Both the position numbers and the translations under genes were made by a program. A DNA stretch of 7,157 nt, from the NCBI GenBank assembly GCA_003132825.1, contig PKYX01000313.1, positions 2,631-9,787 of the forward strand, read 5' to 3'. This DNA comes from Acidobacteriaceae bacterium. Lineage in GTDB: Bacteria; Acidobacteriota; Terriglobia; Terriglobales; Acidobacteriaceae. Under the pieces are notes generated by a model. It searched no databases. It worked only from the letters and a program-made list of their open reading frames with translations, and was not told where the DNA came from. Positions 6,769-7,157 of the stretch are shown here, piece by piece (position 1 is the stretch's first letter; every line of letters begins with the position of its first letter).

Positions 6769-6912
6769 GTGAAAAATGCACTCCTGACCTTGACTAAGGT
6801 CGCCGGTACCGGCGCACTGCTTCTCGGAGCAGCCGGTTGGGTAATCGGAGGCTATGGGTTCATAGCCTCGTTTTCCGATTTGAGGCGCTACATCCGGATT
6901 AGCACGATGTAG
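6769..6912 (+). CDS. Single-pass membrane microprotein (47 aa) ending in DLRRYIRISTM
   Basis: A 47-residue protein beginning (GTG) MKNALLTLTKVAGTG. A hydrophobic, glycine-rich segment spans about residues 11-35, followed by SDLRRYIRISTM. I chose the GTG at 6769 because GGAGG (6759-6763) lies 5 nt upstream, the same spacing as in the minus-strand paralogue; a GTG at 6766 would be only 2 nt away. The last 11 residues equal those of the 6246-6395 protein. The codons differ at Leu, Arg and two Ile positions, all silently, so the ending is under protein-level selection in both. The N-terminal halves share only their hydrophobic character. A terminator-like hairpin lies inside the coding sequence (6843-6880). 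The predicted topology is N-out, C-in. Its function is unknown, with the same tentative DUF6893 resemblance. Confidence 0.75.
   Translation: MKNALLTLTKVAGTGALLLGAAGWVIGGYGFIASFSDLRRYIRISTM
6843..6880 (+). other. Terminator-like hairpin inside the plus-strand microprotein gene
   Basis: GAGGCTATG (6848-6856) and CATAGCCTC (6861-6869) form a perfect 9-bp stem with a GGTT loop, followed by G and TTTT (6871-6874). Outer arms AATCGG (6843-6848) and CCGATT (6875-6880) can extend the structure across the T-run. It resembles an intrinsic terminator with a short T-tract, yet lies in the codons for the end of the membrane segment. The minus-strand paralogue has no such hairpin at the matching place. 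Confidence 0.5.
6877..6912 (+). repeat. Right arm of a 36-bp inverted coding repeat (shared microprotein C-terminus)
   Basis: Partner of the segment at 6246-6281 on the opposite strand. Within it, 27 bases from the second Arg codon into the stop codon differ at only two positions, both in the third base of Ile codons. Confidence 0.8.
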
Positions 6913-7042
6913 GGACCGCGCCGCGATAGAAAAGCCTTTTGTCTGCTTCGTAGAGCGTTTCCGCGGCCACATCGAGCGGGTGCGCGGTGTCGTTCAGATC
7001 GTGCACTACGACGGTGCAGGCTTTAGGAGCCAGGGTGGCAAT
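6899..7042 (-). pseudogene. Possible fragment of a small hypothetical protein (CTVVV...AETLYEA)
   Basis: An open minus-strand stretch without a proper start reads CTVVVHDLNDTAHPLDVA, then AETLYEADKRLF and a short tail to a TAA at 6899-6901. The pattern C-x-V-x-V-x-D, then a His, then AE(T/S)LYEA resembles small hypothetical proteins that I recall as common in Acidobacteriota; this is memory, not a search result. A stop codon lies directly upstream (7043-7045), the only starts are ATT, CTG or GTG without a ribosome-binding site, and the 3' end runs into the microprotein gene. It therefore looks like a decayed or frameshifted remnant. It may also be chance. Confidence 0.25.
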
Positions 7043-7157
7043 TTATCGTATTCGCTATTTGTTCGCCATGCGGTCTTCTGAAGGTCGAGCCGGACATGAG
7101 GAGTAGCTGGCAACGTCCGCCCGGCTTGCCCCCATTCAGGACAAGGAAAATCAATCG

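Noticed and set aside
6246..6912. Insertion-sequence interpretation of the inverted 36-bp repeats
   Set aside because: The repeats end at stop codons, differ only at silent positions, and enclose no transposase, so they are paralogous gene ends and not transposon termini.
6643..6972. Minus-strand open frame of 109 codons
   Set aside because: It lies opposite the better-supported 47-aa gene and overlaps the AETLYEA frame in a different register; its sequence has no recognisable feature.
7035..7106. 23-codon plus-strand ORF starting at GTG (MAIYRIRYLF) with AGGAG at 7025-7029
   Set aside because: The ribosome-binding site spacing is good, but there is no hydrophobic segment, paralogue or recognised motif, and the start overlaps the minus-strand fragment; too little to call a gene.

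Overview
The window (about 60% GC) most likely comes from an Acidobacteriota genome. The reasons are a TonB-dependent receptor with an N-terminal carboxypeptidase-regulatory-like domain and the overall style of the proteins; this placement is an inference and a related diderm phylum is possible. The left half is a compact plus-strand [NiFe]-hydrogenase maturation block: a 5'-truncated hypF (2-1777), hypA (1770-2114) and hypB (2111-2791), joined by 8-nt and 4-nt overlaps. A predicted nickel/cobalt permease with a histidine-rich loop follows 55 nt later (2847-3653). HypF makes the cyanide ligands of the active-site iron, HypA and HypB deliver nickel, and the permease would supply that nickel from the periplasm.

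A 233-nt gap (3654-3886) separates the permease from a 760-residue TonB-dependent outer-membrane receptor (3887-6169). Just upstream of the receptor start, the gap holds a nine-codon mini-ORF with a good ribosome-binding site and a hairpin next to the receptor's own ribosome-binding site. The receptor's substrate cannot be read from the sequence. Its position beside a nickel permease and nickel chaperones makes nickel or a nickel chelate a reasonable hypothesis.

The last kilobase (6170-7157) has no long gene but is not empty. It holds two very short single-pass membrane protein genes in divergent orientation, 6246-6395 on the minus strand (49 aa) and 6769-6912 on the plus strand (47 aa). They differ in their N-terminal halves but end in the same 11 residues, DLRRYIRISTM. 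The matching codons differ at five bases, all synonymous, which argues that both are real, selected genes. The 373 nt between them carry inverted repeats and a TATAAT box. Beyond the second one lies an apparent fragment of another small protein on the minus strand (6899-7042). The microprotein pair is the most interesting feature of the window.
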